Shown here: positions 33,601 to 45,500 of the stretch, one piece after another
Layout of the letters: each line of letters begins with the position of its first letter
How positions within the stretch are numbered: position 1 is the first letter of the stretch
Assembly (NCBI GenBank): GCA_036346405.1
Contig: CM070566.1
Span: 47,495,268 to 47,559,267 of the forward strand
DNA: 64,000 nt
Reading direction: 5' to 3'
From: Phyllostachys edulis
Lineage: Eukaryota > Streptophyta > Magnoliopsida > Poales > Poaceae
Made by a program: the position numbers and the translations under genes
The notes under the pieces: generated by a model
Seen by the model: the letters and a program-made list of their open reading frames with translations, nothing else
What the model was told of the DNA's origin: nothing
Database searches by the model: none

Positions 33601-34040
33601 TGAAACACGGTAGTAGTGCTCATCCTCGCTTCTCTCCCCACCCTTGAGATAATGAAGATGAAGGAGACTATGCCTACTACGATGTACCGAAGGCGATGGA
33701 CAAGGATATGGCGAGGTAGGATAGTTACGTAGTTTAGATCTCGCCCGGTCTAAGTAGACTTCGTTGGTACCAGCGTACAACCGATATTATCCACCCTTGG
33801 TTAATATCGTAGTACCTGAGACACCCGATCGCTTGCACGTGTGAGATGAGCCCTACTCTTCCCTTTTGCTTCATTGTGAGACTTGGTCGTTCTTTTGTAA
33901 TGTAATATATTTGGCCTTGTGCGGCCCTTTTGTAAACTTCGACCCGATGAGGTCTATGTTACCACATGTTGTAATATATTTGTTTTAGTTCACGCCTTGT
34001 ATGAATGATTCAGATAATGTGTCTTGTGAAGTCTTAGCTT
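30632..34040 (+). repeat. 3' LTR of Tekay-like element
   Basis: Begins TGTAACGTCC directly after the purine tract. 30850-31900 is extremely C/G-rich with CCGCC runs; open frames of up to 225 codons there are compositional. A direct repeat of TGGTGGATGTA lies near 33353 and 33381. The right end is uncertain, since no 5' LTR is present for comparison. Confidence 0.65.
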
Positions 34041-35898
34041 CTTGATCCAGGGAATAGCGATGATTCACAAAGGATTTGGATTCTCAGAATCCGAGTCCGA
34101 CAGATTCCAAGGCCACATGCAGATTGCATCAAAGTCACAAAGTCGACTTCTTCGACGGTAGAACGAATCCTGACAGTAGAACGATTCCTGACAGGTACTG
34201 CAGTCACAAAGTCGACTTCTTCGAGCTTTGGCATGGCTCCAGCTTCGAACATGATGAAAACCCACAAGTTGAGGTACTTCAGACGTTGGAATCCGCCGTT
34301 GCATACGACAATGATGGGTCCATCTGTTTTGATGATAAATCCAGTTTTAGCAAGGCGGGCAAGTCCCCGAGGATCTGGAAGGTTTCCTGAGTCACTTTAT
34401 TAACCCTCATGCTTAGGAAGGTGATCCACTCTGGAATCCCTTTGAGATCGCAACCCACGAGGACTAATTCCGCAGAGTTTGTGAGGACCATGAATACAAA
34501 CAGGAGCCGTCCATAGAACCATTATTATCTCCGTGAACGTGCAAACATCTAAGGTTTGAACTACAGAGTTTGCCAAGTGACGAAGCCAAGATATCTGCGT
34601 ACGTATCACGGTGTGAGCCACCAATGCACCAAACTAGCTTAAGAGTTCTCAATTTGGTCAAATTGCCCAACTCCTGCAAAGAATTTATTGAGCTTTCGTC
34701 GTTCACAGCTACATATGACAGTACCTCTAGAGCTTGCATGTTACCCACCCCATCTGGCAATTTTACTCTACTTACACCACCAAGTAACCGTTTCAACCGT
34801 CGCAGCTTAACAATGCTTGCCGGCAATTCTTCTATACCAGTTCTCCGTAGATCCAATGTTTCCAAATACTGTAGCTCACCTATTTGTTCTGGAAGATTTG
34901 TAATGCTCTTTGCTTCAATCCGTAGGTACCTCAACTGAAATAGCTTCCCAATATTTTCGAGATTACAATTTTCCAACATACCAGTGGTCTCTATATCTAG
35001 CACTCTCAGCGCATGCGATTCTGAAATAGAAGGCATTTGTACAAAATATCCAAATATGCCAAGAGATCGAACATGAGCAGTAACCATGGATGACATCACT
35101 ATCACGTTTTCTTGGCCACGGTAGTCAAGTGAAAGTCGACGGATCTTACAGTTTTCTTGATCACCAACGGAAGTGATAAAATTTTCTTCGACTGCCTTGG
35201 ATATAATGAGATCAAGAATCATATCATGCACCCGGCATGCATCTACTCTACCATCGTACTGGATATCTGCTGGTTGGATCATACTTCTGTTTATAAGTTC
35301 ATTAAAATAGCATTCCCCTTCCTCCATTAAATTTCTCCCGCCATCAACCTTGACAAATCCTTCTGCTATCCACCTACTTACTAGACGATCCCTCTCAATT
35401 CTATAATCTTCTGGAAACATACTTAGATATAATAAGCAAGTCCTTAAATGGAGAGGAAGGTCATTATAACTCAAAGATAGTATCTTCTTCATTTCCTCGA
35501 CATCAAAATTTTTCTCTAGTCCCAAACCAATCGAATTAAGGACCATTAACCAATCTTCTCTTGCATCTGATTTAGTTGTCAACAAACTAGACATCGTAAT
35601 GATTGCCAATGGTAGACCACCACACTTTCTTATGATTTCAGTGGAAACTTTTTCCAGTTGAAGAGGGCATTTGTCTTCAGAGCCAAATACTCTTCTCAAG
35701 AATAAACTTTTAGAGTCACCTTCACTTAGTGGCCTCAGTTCATATACAAGATCGTGGCGAGGGGAGCAACATGACTTGGCAACAGTAGCAATTCTTGTTG
35801 TCACTAGTATCCTACTACCACAAGTATTCTCAAGCAAGGCGCATTTAATAATCTTCCATGCTTGGGTACTCCATATATCATCAATTACAATAAAGTAC
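34034..35898 (-). CDS. NLR-A: exon 2 (NB-ARC second half and LRR)
   Basis: Main exon of the CC-NLR. From the acceptor TTAG|G at 35899/35898 it reads RYFIVIDDIW (kinase-2), GSRILVTTR (RNBS-B), CGGLPLAII (GLPL), CLLYLSMFPEDY (RNBS-D) and CRVHDMILDL (MHD-type), then LRRs (LPEQIGELQYLETLDLRRTG; LPDGVGNMQALEVLS). One frame stays open from 35898 to a stop at 34464, about 477 codons in phase with exon 1. LRR sequence then continues in another frame (GCDLKGIPEWITFLSM; ETFQILGDLPALLKLDL) to about 34040, so a frameshift lies near 34490. An in-frame 69-bp duplication lies near the end. The usual NHPTL-type C-terminus is missing where the gypsy LTR abuts. Confidence 0.88.
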
Positions 35899-36703
35899 CT
35901 AACAAATGAGAGATACTATGGTTCAATTGGGTCGTGTTAATTGAATACATACGGGATATAATATCAAAAGTAAATTGGTAGCTAAAAGTAATGTTTCAAT
36001 TAATGTCGAGCTAATTAAAAATATGCAGGGTTGCAAATAAGTAGAGTATAAACGCTCAGCTCTGCTCCTCTTAAAAACAAGCGAGCTCAATTTAAGTCGA
36101 GTTGTACGTTGAGCTAGAGAGTGGACTCATACTCGGCTCATAACGATCTATAGTGAATCTCGAGGCAATTATAAACCATGAAGATGGTGTGCAAATCAAT
36201 AGAATAATTAAGGAACTGACGTGACTAATGGTGTTAGTTGAAAATCACATATATGTATAGATAACAATCTCAAATATCTCATGTAACATACATATGGTGA
36301 CTAATGAACCTAATTTGACTTCTATCTATTAAAAGTAATATAAGAGATATATTAGAATCTGAGCTATATCGAACTAATATTGAGCGAGCTAACCTAAGCT
36401 CAAACTCGGCTCGTTTTTCACTCGGGCTCCAAAAGATGCTTAAACTCTGCTCATTTATTTTTAGGCGATCTCGAGTCGATCCAAAAAGCAGTCGAACTTG
36501 AGCAGCTCACGAGCCTCAAGCCTTTCCTGCAGCCCTACGTATATGTATGTTTATGGACAGAATATTAGAGTATTCCATCATGCCAGTCTAAATAAAATTA
36601 TATTTTTAACATATATATTCAATTCGTCTCGTATTATAAAGAATTAGAGCTTGTTGAATAAAAAATGAAATGACTGGTAAAATGACCAGTAGTCCTATTT
36701 AGA

Positions 36704-37185
36704 GAATTTTTTTTCTGATTTGACCCTCTAGCGCCATGCAAATGCAAAAATAGCCCTCTTACCACCGTTTTTGCGAAACTGACCCCCAAACTAGCGCAGA
36801 ATCACCGTTCATGATGCCAGCCAGTGATTCTGCGCTTCGCCGCTGCAACAAGTGTGGCGTCTTGGGACCGAAGCGATGGCGCGTGGCGAGAAGCGGAAGG
36901 TGGCGGAAGGGCACCTTCCGCGGTGGGGGAGCGCGGAAGGGCCTCTTCCTGCGGTCGTCGGCCTGAAAAGTGGCGACACACCGCCCTTCATGGCCGCCGC
37001 TCAATGCAGCGCTGAAGAAAAAAAATGCCACGCGGCGCCCTTCGCGGTCACCGGCCTTGAAAGAGGCCGCGTGTCGGCTCCACGGTGATTCCGCGCTCGT
37101 TTGGGGGCTAGTTTTGCAAAAACGGTGGCAAGGGGGTTATTTTTGCATTTGCATGGCGCTAGGGGGCCAAATCAAAAAAAGATTC
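36704..37185. mobile_element. Mutator-like MITE in NLR-A intron, second copy
   Basis: Same element as 849-1300, here 482 bp, flanked by CTATTTAGA at 36695-36703 and 37186-37194. The GC-rich interior differs from the first copy by many small indels. Confidence 0.85.
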
Positions 37186-37262
37186 CTATTTAGATGCCTT
37201 TGCACAAGAGGTCCATTAATTACGGACATAATGTTACAATTAAGTTATGGTAGAATGACTTA

Positions 37263-37723
37263 GAGCATCTACAACAGTCCACGTCAGCTGTTACTAAGGG
37301 GTTGCCACGTCAGCATTTAGGTGATGTGGAGGAGAGAAGGTGATGATAGAAGGTAAGGTTGTTTCTAGATGAAGAAACTAGCAAATTGTTAATACCAAGA
37401 CACAAGAAACAACCAAATACTCTATTGGAGACTTACTTTTTCCTAAAAGCGCGTTTTGTGGGTCCCACTATCTTAAAGCAAAATATCCACCAGATCATTT
37501 GTGCAGCCCAACTTCATTATTGATATGATAATTGAACTAAAACATGTAGGACACAAAGTTGTACTTCATTATTGATCATCAAGAATCATGCACACCTGTA
37601 GCAATTAAAGTTTTAGACACAAGCTCAAGAAACAATCCGTTGGAAGGCTTGTTTCTTTTTATTAGATTGAACACTCTCTCTCCTCTTAGTAACAAGCTAA
37701 GAAACAAACTATTATAGATGCTC
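37263..37723. mobile_element. Tourist-like MITE in NLR-A intron, second copy
   Basis: Ends GAGCATCTACAA and, inverted, GAGCATCTATAA; TTA duplications at 37260-37262 and 37724-37726. 461 bp. Confidence 0.88.
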
Positions 37724-37784
37724 TTAGAATACAAAATACAATTTGAATCCTAGAACGACTTGTAATAAGAAACAGAGGGCGTAC

Positions 37785-38724
37785 CTCTTGTCCTTTAGGA
37801 AATCCCTTAGTGCATTAATGAGGCATTCCTCGTCCCCTGACTCAGTTCGTTCGTACTCTTGCTTTCTGATTTCAGAGAGTATGCTCCGTAAAATCTTTCT
37901 TGTATCGGGTTTTTGGGACACCGACACAAAAGCCCGGCAGTCAAATTGTCCACCAACCTTCTGATATACTTGGTTGGCGACAGTAGTTTTGCCTAACCCT
38001 CCAAGCCCCACGATTGACACCACCTTCAATGACTTCTCCCCATCATCCACCAATTTGATGAGCTCATCCCTCGGAACATCAGTGCCGATGAGGCTGGATG
38101 CCTCAACATAGAGGGCAGGTAGCCGGGGATCGATGGGAACAACATCGCTGCTGCCAGAGTCGAGGACCGCATCAAGCTTGTACCTGTCACGTCGCTGGCT
38201 TGCCTCGACGATGCGAGTCTTTAGTTCTCTTATCTGCTCGGCGATCTCATGACAAGCTCCTAGCTTCTTCACTTTCTTGATCGTCTCAGAAAAAACCCCC
38301 TTGATACCGTTGGATTTGTCCGAAGATTGGCGGAGCCGATGCATATACTCGTCGATGCAGTCCTCGGTGTCATGACAAGCTCCTAGCTTCTTCACTTTCT
38401 TGATCATCTTACGAAACAACCCTTGATACCTTTGGATTTGTCCGAATCCTGGTGGAGCCGATGCATATAGTCGTCGATGCAGTCCTCGATATCATAGGCC
38501 ATCTCCCTCACTTGGTTCCTCCACTCCTTCTGTTGTGGGTTGAGCACCTCTGTGTCGGCCAGCGTCTCTAAGAGAGCGTTCATGCTGCTCAGCTCATCCT
38601 TGAGGAAGGCGACATCGCGCTTCACTTCTTTTTGCAGCTTGTACTCCTCACCCAGCAGCGTGGTGAGCTTGGTGAGGACGGAGTTCATCACCCCCGTGGC
38701 GGCGCTCACCATGATTCCTTCCAT
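37785..38724 (-). CDS. NLR-A, second copy: exon 1 (coiled coil plus P-loop)
   Basis: ATG at 38724-38722. Reads MEGIMVSAATGVMNSVLTKL, a helical Rx-type domain with EDCIDDYMHRL, a second copy EDCIDEYMHRL 41 codons later, then GLGGLGKTTVANQVYQKVGG (P-loop) and RNBS-A. It is continuous with exon 2 at 35898, giving a receptor of roughly 790 codons up to the first stop and about 930 with the frameshifted LRR end. One C is missing in a C run near 38420 relative to the first copy, where the frame is open; elsewhere this copy is intact. The first and second copies therefore complement each other, arguing that exon 1 is really open. Confidence 0.9.
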
Positions 38725-38788
38725 CAACTACTCTGTTGTTTGTGTGGCGACGCTTGTAGACCAGCTGAGACAGAACCTCAAGGTGATT

Positions 38789-39055
38789 TGCGGCTGCGCG
38801 AGTGAAGCAGAAGCAGAAGTTAGTTGCTGCTGCCAAGGATAGTATCTCAGAGTGGTTCAGATATCAGAAAATTTCACACAAGAACTATGTTCATGGAAAA
38901 TCAAGAACAAATTCGTTGCATCAACTTTGTGTGGCTGCGCGAGTGAAGTAGAAATAGAAGTTAGTTGCTGCTGCCAAGGATATGGTTCAGATATCTGAAA
39001 ATTTCACTCATGAACTATATTCATGGAAATTCAAGAACAAATTCGTGCCATAGTT
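38789..39055. repeat. 141-bp tandem duplication upstream of NLR-A, second copy
   Basis: Units begin at 38789 and 38930, identical in layout to 2899-3165. Confidence 0.85.
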
Positions 39056-40382
39056 GTAAGTACGTACGTACCTACTATTGTTCCGCGGCCATGTCTTCAC
39101 TCTGGCGAATGGACAACAATGGTGCAGCGAAAGTTGCGTAGAGAAGAGGAGGAGGCTTGGGTAGTTGGGTGTCGGCAAGAATAAATAATTGATAGGCCCA
39201 GACTCCACTGAACCTAAGGAGAAAGAATAATAATATGCTTTTCTTTCTTCACTCGGTATGATAAGGCCCGCGAATTTGCTAATTGCCCATACTTTCGGCG
39301 CAACTTTCTCTCTCTTTTTTTCCATTACTGAATAACGAAGTTAACGGTTTTACAATGTTTCAAACGTTTCACCTAGATACTTTCAGCGCAACTAAAGTAA
39401 TATTCGAGCCAAGCCAAACTTTGGCAACGTCGTTGGCCACTGACCGAGATGCTGCCAATCTGAAAATGGATTGGAGCGCAAAAGACAAGCAAGCGTATCA
39501 AAGCCAATCTGAAAGCTGGAAGGCAAATCAAAGCTGACAGCAGACGCCAGTGCTAGCAGTGTTCATTTTCATACTAGTCTTCACCTCTCGTCAGGACGAC
39601 CGGACGTCAGTAAGTTTACTGCAGATTGGCCATAAGGAGATGTTAGGTATCGAGTTTGTTGCTTCGCATCAAAGAAGGTAGAGCATCGGGAAATAACTAC
39701 AAGCTCCATCTCACTCATACATACAGTCACACTCCTTAATACTGTACAGCAACATTAGTTCGGTAGGCCATGTTCGTAATGCAGGATTCCTATGGAATTC
39801 CGTATGAACCTCACGTCAAGCGAGGGTGCATGTTTCTCTTCCTACTAAATTCCTATAAGATTTGTTGTGTCCCAAATGGGCTTAACAATAGAATTAAGGG
39901 AGGATTAGGAATCGAGCGTCACGGATAGAGGCTCCCACCCGTGCGGTCCGAAAATATTAATTGGTGCAACTGATGGTTGTCGACTGTTGAGCTTAATTTA
40001 TCTCATCGTTTTGTGGACTTGCACTAGTTGGACATCTACGAACCCATCTTGGGCATCTCGTTCAACGATAAAGAAAATAAAACGGGTTAAAGTCAACATT
40101 TGCAACAATTGGAAAACCACGCAGACTTGAGAAATCACAACATTTCCAAAAACCCAAACAAACAAATTACGATGTTAAAAGCGCTTCAATATTTTTTTTT
40201 CGACGGTAGCAACATTTTTTGTTGGGCGCTACTCTGACTCGTTGGATTAAAATAACGAAGGTTGATCAAAACTATTGACTCCCATCTGGTTAATTGATGT
40301 CCTCAATAGTGGCCCCACACCCTCGATTTGATTAATTAGAAGATGGCGTAGCCTATAGGAATAGGTCCCACCGTGCGGTCCG
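39056..40382. other. Upstream region of NLR-A, second copy; no gene seen
   Basis: Counterpart of 3166-4499. Contains CAAAGCCAATCTGAAAGC near 39500 (the empty MITE site) and CATACATACAGTCACAC near 39719 (a related empty site for the gypsy insertion). Confidence 0.5.
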
Positions 40383-40700
40383 AAAATGCAACATGTCTAG
40401 ATAATGGTTGCAATATCTCCGCTAACGGTTGCAACATCATCGAGACAAGGGTTGCAACATCACCGGACAACGGTTGCAACATCCTAGGAAAATGGTTGCA
40501 ACATCCCCGACAATGGTTGCAACATCACAAATCAAAAACAAAGCATCTGGAAAAAAGCGTTGAAAAAATTGCAACATCGGCGTGAACGGTATGCAACATT
40601 TTTTTTCTATACATGCAATATTTTTTTCTGAGATGCAACACTTGCAACATCCCGCTGCGGTTGCAACATCCTAGAACAATGGTTGCAACATCTCCGGACA
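40383..40700. repeat. GGTTGCAACATC minisatellite, second copy
   Basis: Same degenerate repeat as 4500-4830, slightly shorter because of small deletions in the spacers. Confidence 0.75.
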
Positions 40701-41063
40701 ACACATATGATCACCTGCTATCACGATTCCCTCAAAGAAGAGCTCAGAGTGGCGTGTCCTTGCTGTCCCATCCGTAGAAGCATAGCGGCCTTGCCAATTG
40801 CTTGGCGACACGTCCAAGCATGTATGTAACACTGCCATGTGGGCTCATCTATACTCAATGGGCCACGTCTTAGTGGGATGGAGCTTCGGTTTTGCGTGGA
40901 ATGGGGATAAGTTAGTTCAGAAGAAGCTTGAAACAAGGGACTAAGGGAGTCGAAAAGCTAGCCCGTGGCCATAGGGCGTGTCACACGAGGAGCGAGGCGT
41001 CCGGACTTTTTCTTCCTTTCGGACGTATGCCTCCAAAGATTATCCTAGAATTAATTATAGATG

Positions 41064-42728
41064 ATATGCACAGGTTTCTGAACTATGGCCTAAGCGATTA
41101 TACTAAGCCAAAGCAATAAAGCTTCCCTCAATTTTAGTCCTCCGGTAATGCGTATGCCGACGAGAAGAAAAGCATGCTCTGGGGTCAACAGAGAGCCACA
41201 CCAAATATATGGTAGTATAAATCAAATCGACTATTAATTTATTAAGGAAATAATAGAATTTTCTTTGTATTTATAATTTTTCGTGAGGGTATTATAGACT
41301 TTTCCAACTATGGTTGAAAATATTACTCTTGTGGCATGTGATCCACACATGTACAATTACAATTCTACCATCTCGATTCTACTACTCATACTACCGAGAT
41401 ATAGTATCACTAAATCCTAACTAATATGAATCATTGGATCAAAGAAAATGAATAGTCTATATTAAATTGAGTGTACCATAAAAGAACTTAAAAAGGCGAA
41501 AGTCACAAGTGTCATAAGAAGAATACGGTCATAAGAAGGAACCGAAAGTCACTAGTGTCATATGCACCGTTTTCTGAACTAATTGCATAAGCGATTATAC
41601 TAAGCCAAAGCAATAAAGCTTCCCTCAATTTTAGTCCACCCGTGTGCGTATGCCAACGAGAAGAAAAGCATGCTCTGGGGTCAGCCAGACAGCCACACCA
41701 AATATATGGCAGTATAAATCAAATCGACTATTGATTTGTTAAGGACATAATAAATTTTCTTTGTATTTATAATTTTTCGTGAAAGTATTATAGACTTTTC
41801 CAACTATGGTTGAAAATATCACTCTTATGGCATGTGATCCACACATGGACAATTACAATTCTACCATTCTACTACTCATACTACCAGATGTAGTATCACT
41901 AAATCCTAACTAATATGAACCATTGGATCAAAGAATATGAATAGTCTGTATTAAATTGAGTGTACCGTAAAAAAACTTAAAAAACATGAAAGTCACAAGT
42001 GTCATAAGAAGAATACTGTCATAAGAAGGAACCGAAAGTCACTAGTGTCATATGCACCGTTTTCTGAACTATGGCCTAAGCGATTATACTAAGCCAAAGT
42101 AATAAAGCTTCCCTCAATTTTAGTCCTCCCGTGTGCGTATGCCAACGAGAAGAAAAGCATGCTCTGAGGTCAGCCAGACAGCCACACCAAATATATGGCA
42201 GTATAAATTAAATCTGACTATTAATTTGTTAAAGACATAATAGAATTTTCTTTGTATTTATAATTTTTCGTGAGAGTATTATAGATTTTTCCAACTATGG
42301 TTGAAAATATCACTCTTGTGGCATGTGATCCACACATGAACAATTACAATTCTACCATCTCGAGATTCTACTACTCATACTACCAGGATGTAGTATCACT
42401 AAATCTAACTAACATGAACCATTGGATCAAAGAACATGAATAGTCTGTATTAAATTAAGTGTACCGTAAAAGAATTAAAAAAGACGAAAGTCACAAGTGT
42501 CATAAGAAGATTACGGTCATAAGAAGGAACCGAAAGTCACTAGTGTCATATGCACCGTTTTCTGAACTATGGCCTAAGCGATTATACTAAGCCAAAGCAA
42601 TGAAGCTTCCCTCAATTTTAGTCCTCCCTTGTGCGTATACCAACGACAAGGAAAGCATGCTCTGGGGTTAGCATGCGATTATACAAAGCCAAAGCAATAA
42701 AGCTTCCCTCAATTTTAGTCCTCCGTTT
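41064..42728. repeat. ~500-bp tandem array, second copy
   Basis: The marker ACTAAGCCAA lies at 41102, 41599, 42088 and 42586, giving periods of 497, 489 and 498 bp. Unit order and partial end are as in the first copy. Confidence 0.9.
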
Positions 42729-42734
42729 TCTGAA

Positions 42735-43897
42735 TTTGCTAATTTTCTGACCCATGGCCTCATGCAGTACTAAAACAGAGATGGTGCTCTAATATTAAAG
42801 CTAGCGCATGACAAATTTATCGAATGTTAATTGAACGGTCTTGTGTCATCTAAATTCAAACATAAATGGAAAAAAATACAAAATACAGTAAAAATAGTAC
42901 ACCCCTACTGGATAGTATTGCCCAAATAACCATAATTATGCACAAGTAGTACTTGGGGTACTAGCACCCCCCAAGTGGAGGGAAACCTTCGCCTTGGCTG
43001 CAAGTAAAAGCCAGTCTGAAAGCTCGAAGGAAAATTGAAGCTGAACAACACCAGACGCCAAAGATGATCATACTAGCGCAACAAACACAGGTTAAGGACT
43101 TATTTGGAGCAGAGGATTCCGAGAAGAATTTATGGGAAACACACATCCACCGGAGCTCCAAAAGATGCTTAAACTCAGCTCGTTTATTTTTTAGACAATC
43201 TAGTCGATCCAAAAAAACGAGTGGAACTCGAGCAGCTCACAAGCCTCAAGTCTTTCTTGCAGCCCTACGTGCACGTATGTTCATGGAAAGAATATTAGAG
43301 TATTCCATCATGATAGACTAAATAAAATTATATTTTTAACATATATATTCAATTCGTCTTGTATTATAAAGAATTAAAGCTTGTTGAATAAAAAATAAGA
43401 TGACTGGTAAAATGACCAGTAGTCTTATTTAAAAGCATTGCACAAGCGATCCATTAATTCCGGACATAATGTTACAATTAAGTTACGGCAGAACGACTTA
43501 GAATACAAAATACAATGGATTGGAGCGAAAAAAAACAAGCAAACGTATCAAAGCCAAGAACTTTTTTTATTAATTATACAAAATACAATGGATTGCAGAG
43601 CGTTGTTTTGTCACGCCATGGGTGGTGGCGTGACCAAAGAATCGATTTGGAAATAAAGTCTTGCCGATGGTTAACTTTAAAATAAAATTTAAAAAAAGGT
43701 TAATTAATAAAAAAATTCCAAAGCCAATCTGAAAGCTGGAAGGCAAATCAAAGCTGACACCAGACGCCAGTGCTAGTAGTGTTTATTTTCACCTCTCGTC
43801 AGGACGACCATACTTGTGTCAAGTTTGTTGCTTCGCATCAAAGAAAGGTAGAGAGCATCAGGAAGCAACTACAAGCTCCATCTCACTCATACATACA
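42735..43897. other. NLR-A flank lacking exon 1 (block B), second copy
   Basis: Counterpart of 6870-8032: intron-like sequence without its MITEs from about 43150 to 43515, joined directly to upstream-type sequence. No gene. Confidence 0.65.
43558..43718. mobile_element. 161-bp Mutator-like MITE, second copy
   Basis: Flanked by CAAAGCCAA at 43549-43557 and 43719-43727; TIRs GAACTTTTTTTATTAATT and GAATTTTTTTATTAATT. Confidence 0.87.
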
Positions 43898-44224
43898 TGT
43901 CACAACACCATGAGGCAGTGACGGCAAACTGAAGCAGTTCTGGAGTCATTCAGATGAAGAAGACAATTGATATTTAGTCTCAAGAGTTATTGGACCGGCA
44001 TTGTATTTGGGCCGGGTTTCAACCTCTAAACGTTGTCGTTTTAGCTACAGGCTTTGGCCGAAGAGTATGTAATAGGATTCGATTGTATTCAGCAAGGCAT
44101 CGAAGAAAAATACAATGAACAATCCCCAATCCTCTATCTCTCCCGTTCTTCCCAGATCTGTCTTTCTTCTTCAAATCTCTTGCAAACTGCACTGATTCCT
44201 TGGCTCCACGTCGGGATCGTGACA
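43898..44224 (+). repeat. 5' LTR of gypsy element, second copy
   Basis: TGTCACAACACC to GATCGTGACA, 327 bp. Shares the 5'-LTR-specific bases of the first copy, for example GTGACGGC near the start where both 3' LTRs have GTGATGGC. Confidence 0.92.
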
Positions 44225-44317
44225 TTTGGTATCAGAGCTACCGATCTTGAGCAGCCGTGGCGAAGAAGAAGGGAACACAGGCCACGCTGACCGTAAGAAT
44301 GGAGGCGGTGGAAGGGA

Positions 44318-45500
44318 GAGTCTCCTCGCTTGATGATGATGTCAAGACTATTCTGGCCATGGTGACTAGAATTGATGACCGAATGAGACAAGCGAGGCAT
44401 GGAGGCCGACGATCGACTACAACTTTGACAGATTGAGGCAAGTTCTGAAGACCTCAAGATAAGGGTTTCGATCTGGAAGGGTTGCCATCTAGCTTTACCG
44501 GTGTGGCGGCGCCTAGGGCCAAAGGAGCTCGGGAGGATATTTATCACTAGAATGAAGTGCATGGAGGATTCACTACATCTAGACCAGCCTCACAGTAGGG
44601 AGGAAATGTTGGTAAAGGGTAGGCGTCACACCAGAAACTATAACTATCAACAGGGAGTTTCCAATGCCTAAGACTGAATTTCCCGGGTTTGATGGTGAGC
44701 ATCAGATTATGGAAGAGTAAGTGTGAAAATACTTCCATATGTTTCATGTCTTGATTCGATTTGGGCTCGATATGCAACTTTGCATTTTAATGGCAATGCA
44801 ACGCTGTAGATGACTGGGTGGAGCTATGTGTGGCTGTAGATGCCAAGTTCGACAAGGATTTATATCACAATTACATGAAAGCATTGTTGAGTACTAAACA
44901 ATTGGGAGGAGTACAAGAGTATTATGAGCAATTTCAGAATGCAGTTCATAAAGTGCTAGCACATAACAGGAATTATGATGAGGTATTTTTTGTTAACAAG
45001 TTTGTGGATGGTTTGAAAGGTGAAATCAGAACAACACTAGTGTTACATAAACCGAAAACAGTGGATGCGGCCTATTCCTTGGCCCTTTTGCAAGAAGAGG
45101 AATTAGCAGTGTCTTCAAAAAGATATCAAGGGTGGCAGGAACATAAAGACTAACAAGTTTGGTCACAAACCACAAGCATATCTTTGGAAAAGGAATGCAG
45201 GGCACCTCCAATTGAAATGAAATCTGACAACAAATCCAAAGTGGAGGACAAGTATGAAAGTTTGAGGTCTCTCCGCCGAGCTCAAGGCTTATGCATGAAG
45301 TGTGGAGAGAAATGGGGAGCTGGGCATAGATGTCCAAAGAATGTGCCACTACATGTGCTGGAAGAACTACTGGAAATACTGCAATTGGAAGAGGTCAACA
45401 AGGATAATGGTGATGGAGACAGCAAAAGCAGTGAGGAAGAGGTATTGATGAGTATATCTCCTTGGGCTGCCATGGGATTGCAAGGGAAAAAGAACCATTA
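44318..45500 (+). pseudogene. gypsy gag, second copy
   Basis: Same capsid and zinc-knuckle protein. The 5' third is damaged near 44390-44470 at several CAG/CTG positions. The middle is open (MELCVAVDAKFDKDLYHNYM from 44818), with VQEYYEQFQNAVHKVLAHNR and DEVFFVNKFVDGLKGEI. The zinc-knuckle region CMKCGEKWGAGHRC lies near 45294-45335. Confidence 0.8.

Larger units (their letters stand above)
28634..34040 (+). mobile_element. Partial Ty3/gypsy element (Tekay/Del-like) with long 3' LTR
   Basis: The right part of a large chromovirus: the end of RT-RNase H, integrase and chromodomain up to about 30600, a purine-rich tract near 30618-30630, then an LTR starting TGTAACGTCC at 30632. The long LTR and the pol end resemble the Tekay/Del lineage. 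The left part lies in the gap. The right end is not defined by a target duplication; about 34040 is where NLR-A coding similarity begins. Confidence 0.75.
35899..37784 (-). other. Intron 1 of NLR-A, second copy
   Basis: Donor AG|GTACGC at 37785/37784 and acceptor TTAG|G at 35899/35898. 1886 bp. Exon 1 (940 bp here, 941 after allowing for one lost C) ends two bases into a codon, and exon 2 supplies the third base. It carries the same two MITEs as the first copy. Confidence 0.85.

Noticed and set aside
25813..38724. NLR-A and NLR-B as a divergent sensor/helper gene pair
   Set aside because: Both genes are on the minus strand, head to tail, with matching exon structure and closely similar sequence; no integrated decoy domain is visible.
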